Assembly: GCA_017442365.1 (NCBI GenBank)
Contig: JAFRZW010000016.1
Coordinates: 1-64,000 of the forward strand
Origin: Rikenellaceae bacterium
GTDB taxonomy: Bacteria; Bacteroidota; Bacteroidia; Bacteroidales; Rikenellaceae
Direction of reading: 5' to 3'
Length of the DNA stretch: 64,000 nucleotides
Shown: one piece after another, positions 63,592 through 64,000 of the stretch
Layout of the letters: each line of letters begins with the position of its first letter
Position numbering within the stretch: position 1 is the stretch's first letter
Notes under the pieces: model-generated
Told to the model about the DNA's origin: nothing
Database searches by the model: none
The model's input: only the letters and a program-made list of their open reading frames with translations
Program-made: the position numbers and the translations under genes

Positions 63592-64000
63592 ATGAATACC
63601 AGACAAACACGTGTACGTTTTGCACCGAGCCCGACGGGTCCGTTGCATATTGGCGGTCTGCGCACCGCACTCTATAACTATCTCTTTGCGCGTCAGCGCG
63701 GCGGCAAGATGATTCTGCGTATCGAGGATACCGATTCGCAGCGTTTCGTCGAGGGTGCCGAGGAGTATATCAATGAGGCGCTGGCTTGGTGCGGCATCGA
63801 GATTGACGAGGGTGTGCGCGAAGGTGGCGAGTATGGTCCCTATCGCCAGAGCGAGCGCCGCGAGATCTACTTGAAGTATGCTGAGCAGTTGGTCGAGAAT
63901 GGCAATGCTTACTACGCTTTCGACACTCCCGAGGAGCTGGACGCAATCCGCAAGGAGTACGAGGAGAAGGGCGAAACCTTTGCATACAACTATGCCGTTC
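63592..64000 (+). CDS. gltX: Glutamyl-tRNA synthetase, N-terminal part only
   Basis: The first 136 codons of a class I synthetase: [23 protein letters not shown] holds the HIGH-type motif (HIGG), and [10 protein letters not shown] follows. The gene runs off the window, so the KMSKS motif and the anticodon-binding part are not seen. It begins 32 bases after the SIMPL gene. Confidence 0.95.
   Translation, partial: MNTRQTRVRFAPSPTGPLHIGGLRTALYNYLFARQRGGKMILRIEDTDSQRFVEGAEEYINEALAWCGIEIDEGVREGGEYGPYRQSERREIYLKYAEQLVENGNAYYAFDTPEELDAIRKEYEEKGETFAYNYAV

Overview
This is a chromosomal window from a Bacteroidota, most likely a Bacteroidales/Rikenellaceae gut anaerobe of the Alistipes type. The taxon is inferred from style, not from a database match. 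The support is: promoters with the TTG / TAnnTTTG boxes about 20 bases apart; almost no Shine-Dalgarno sequences; many proteins known mainly or largely from Bacteroidota (DUF3784, DUF4468, DUF4290, HU-CCDC81/SPOR, FKBP lipoproteins); a tryptophanase; and anaerobic enzymes (pyruvate:ferredoxin oxidoreductase, a small ferredoxin, superoxide reductase). The window opens inside the 5S gene of an rRNA operon and ends inside gltX.

Layout. 1-10 kb: 5S rRNA end, a DUF3784 membrane protein, tRNA-Ser, an OmpP1/FadL-like porin, an aromatic-rich lipoprotein, proS, a short ferredoxin, serS, a small lipoprotein, then tnaA behind an unusual leader. 10-22 kb: META lipoprotein, nifJ, a two-gene M16 protease, DUF1232, typA, aroB and a PIG-L deacetylase. 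22-29 kb: a leftward repair/replication operon uvrB-gtrA-dnaG-DNA glycosylase, divergent from recN; then thioredoxin and superoxide reductase. 29-37 kb: anmK, two exported proteins, tRNA-Pro with a partial duplication of its 3' end, an initiator-like tRNA-Met, and the operon TlpA-like / lpxH / thyA / folA. 37-46 kb: DUF4290, a sigma-54-type regulator, a NarL-type two-component pair, tRNA-Arg, an HTH regulator, lgt, an HU-SPOR protein, an M3 peptidase and rsmE.

46.7-55.1 kb is the most unusual part. Six genes encode a membrane complex built like hydrogenase-4/complex I, but the large subunit lacks the NiFe cysteines and the small subunit lacks all four ligands of the proximal (N2) iron-sulfur cluster. 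A fused ferredoxin domain keeps exactly one cluster. The operon continues into two half-size chromate-transporter (ChrA) genes. The proton-pumping modules look intact, so this resembles the energy-converting hydrogenase-related (Ehr) complexes and its electron path is unexplained.

55-64 kb: a NupG-type nucleoside transporter, tRNA-Gln, a small phage-like island (S24 repressor, operator-like promoter, 95-residue unknown protein, lone terminase large subunit), two FKBP lipoproteins, ychF, a SIMPL-domain protein and the start of gltX.

Between genes there is a recurring set of non-coding elements: heptamer arrays of the AATTCAA type and clusters of nested perfect palindromes, seen near 0.2, 5.7, 7.6, 17.2, 17.7, 33.8 and 38.9 kb. 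No CRISPR array, insertion sequence or transposase was seen.
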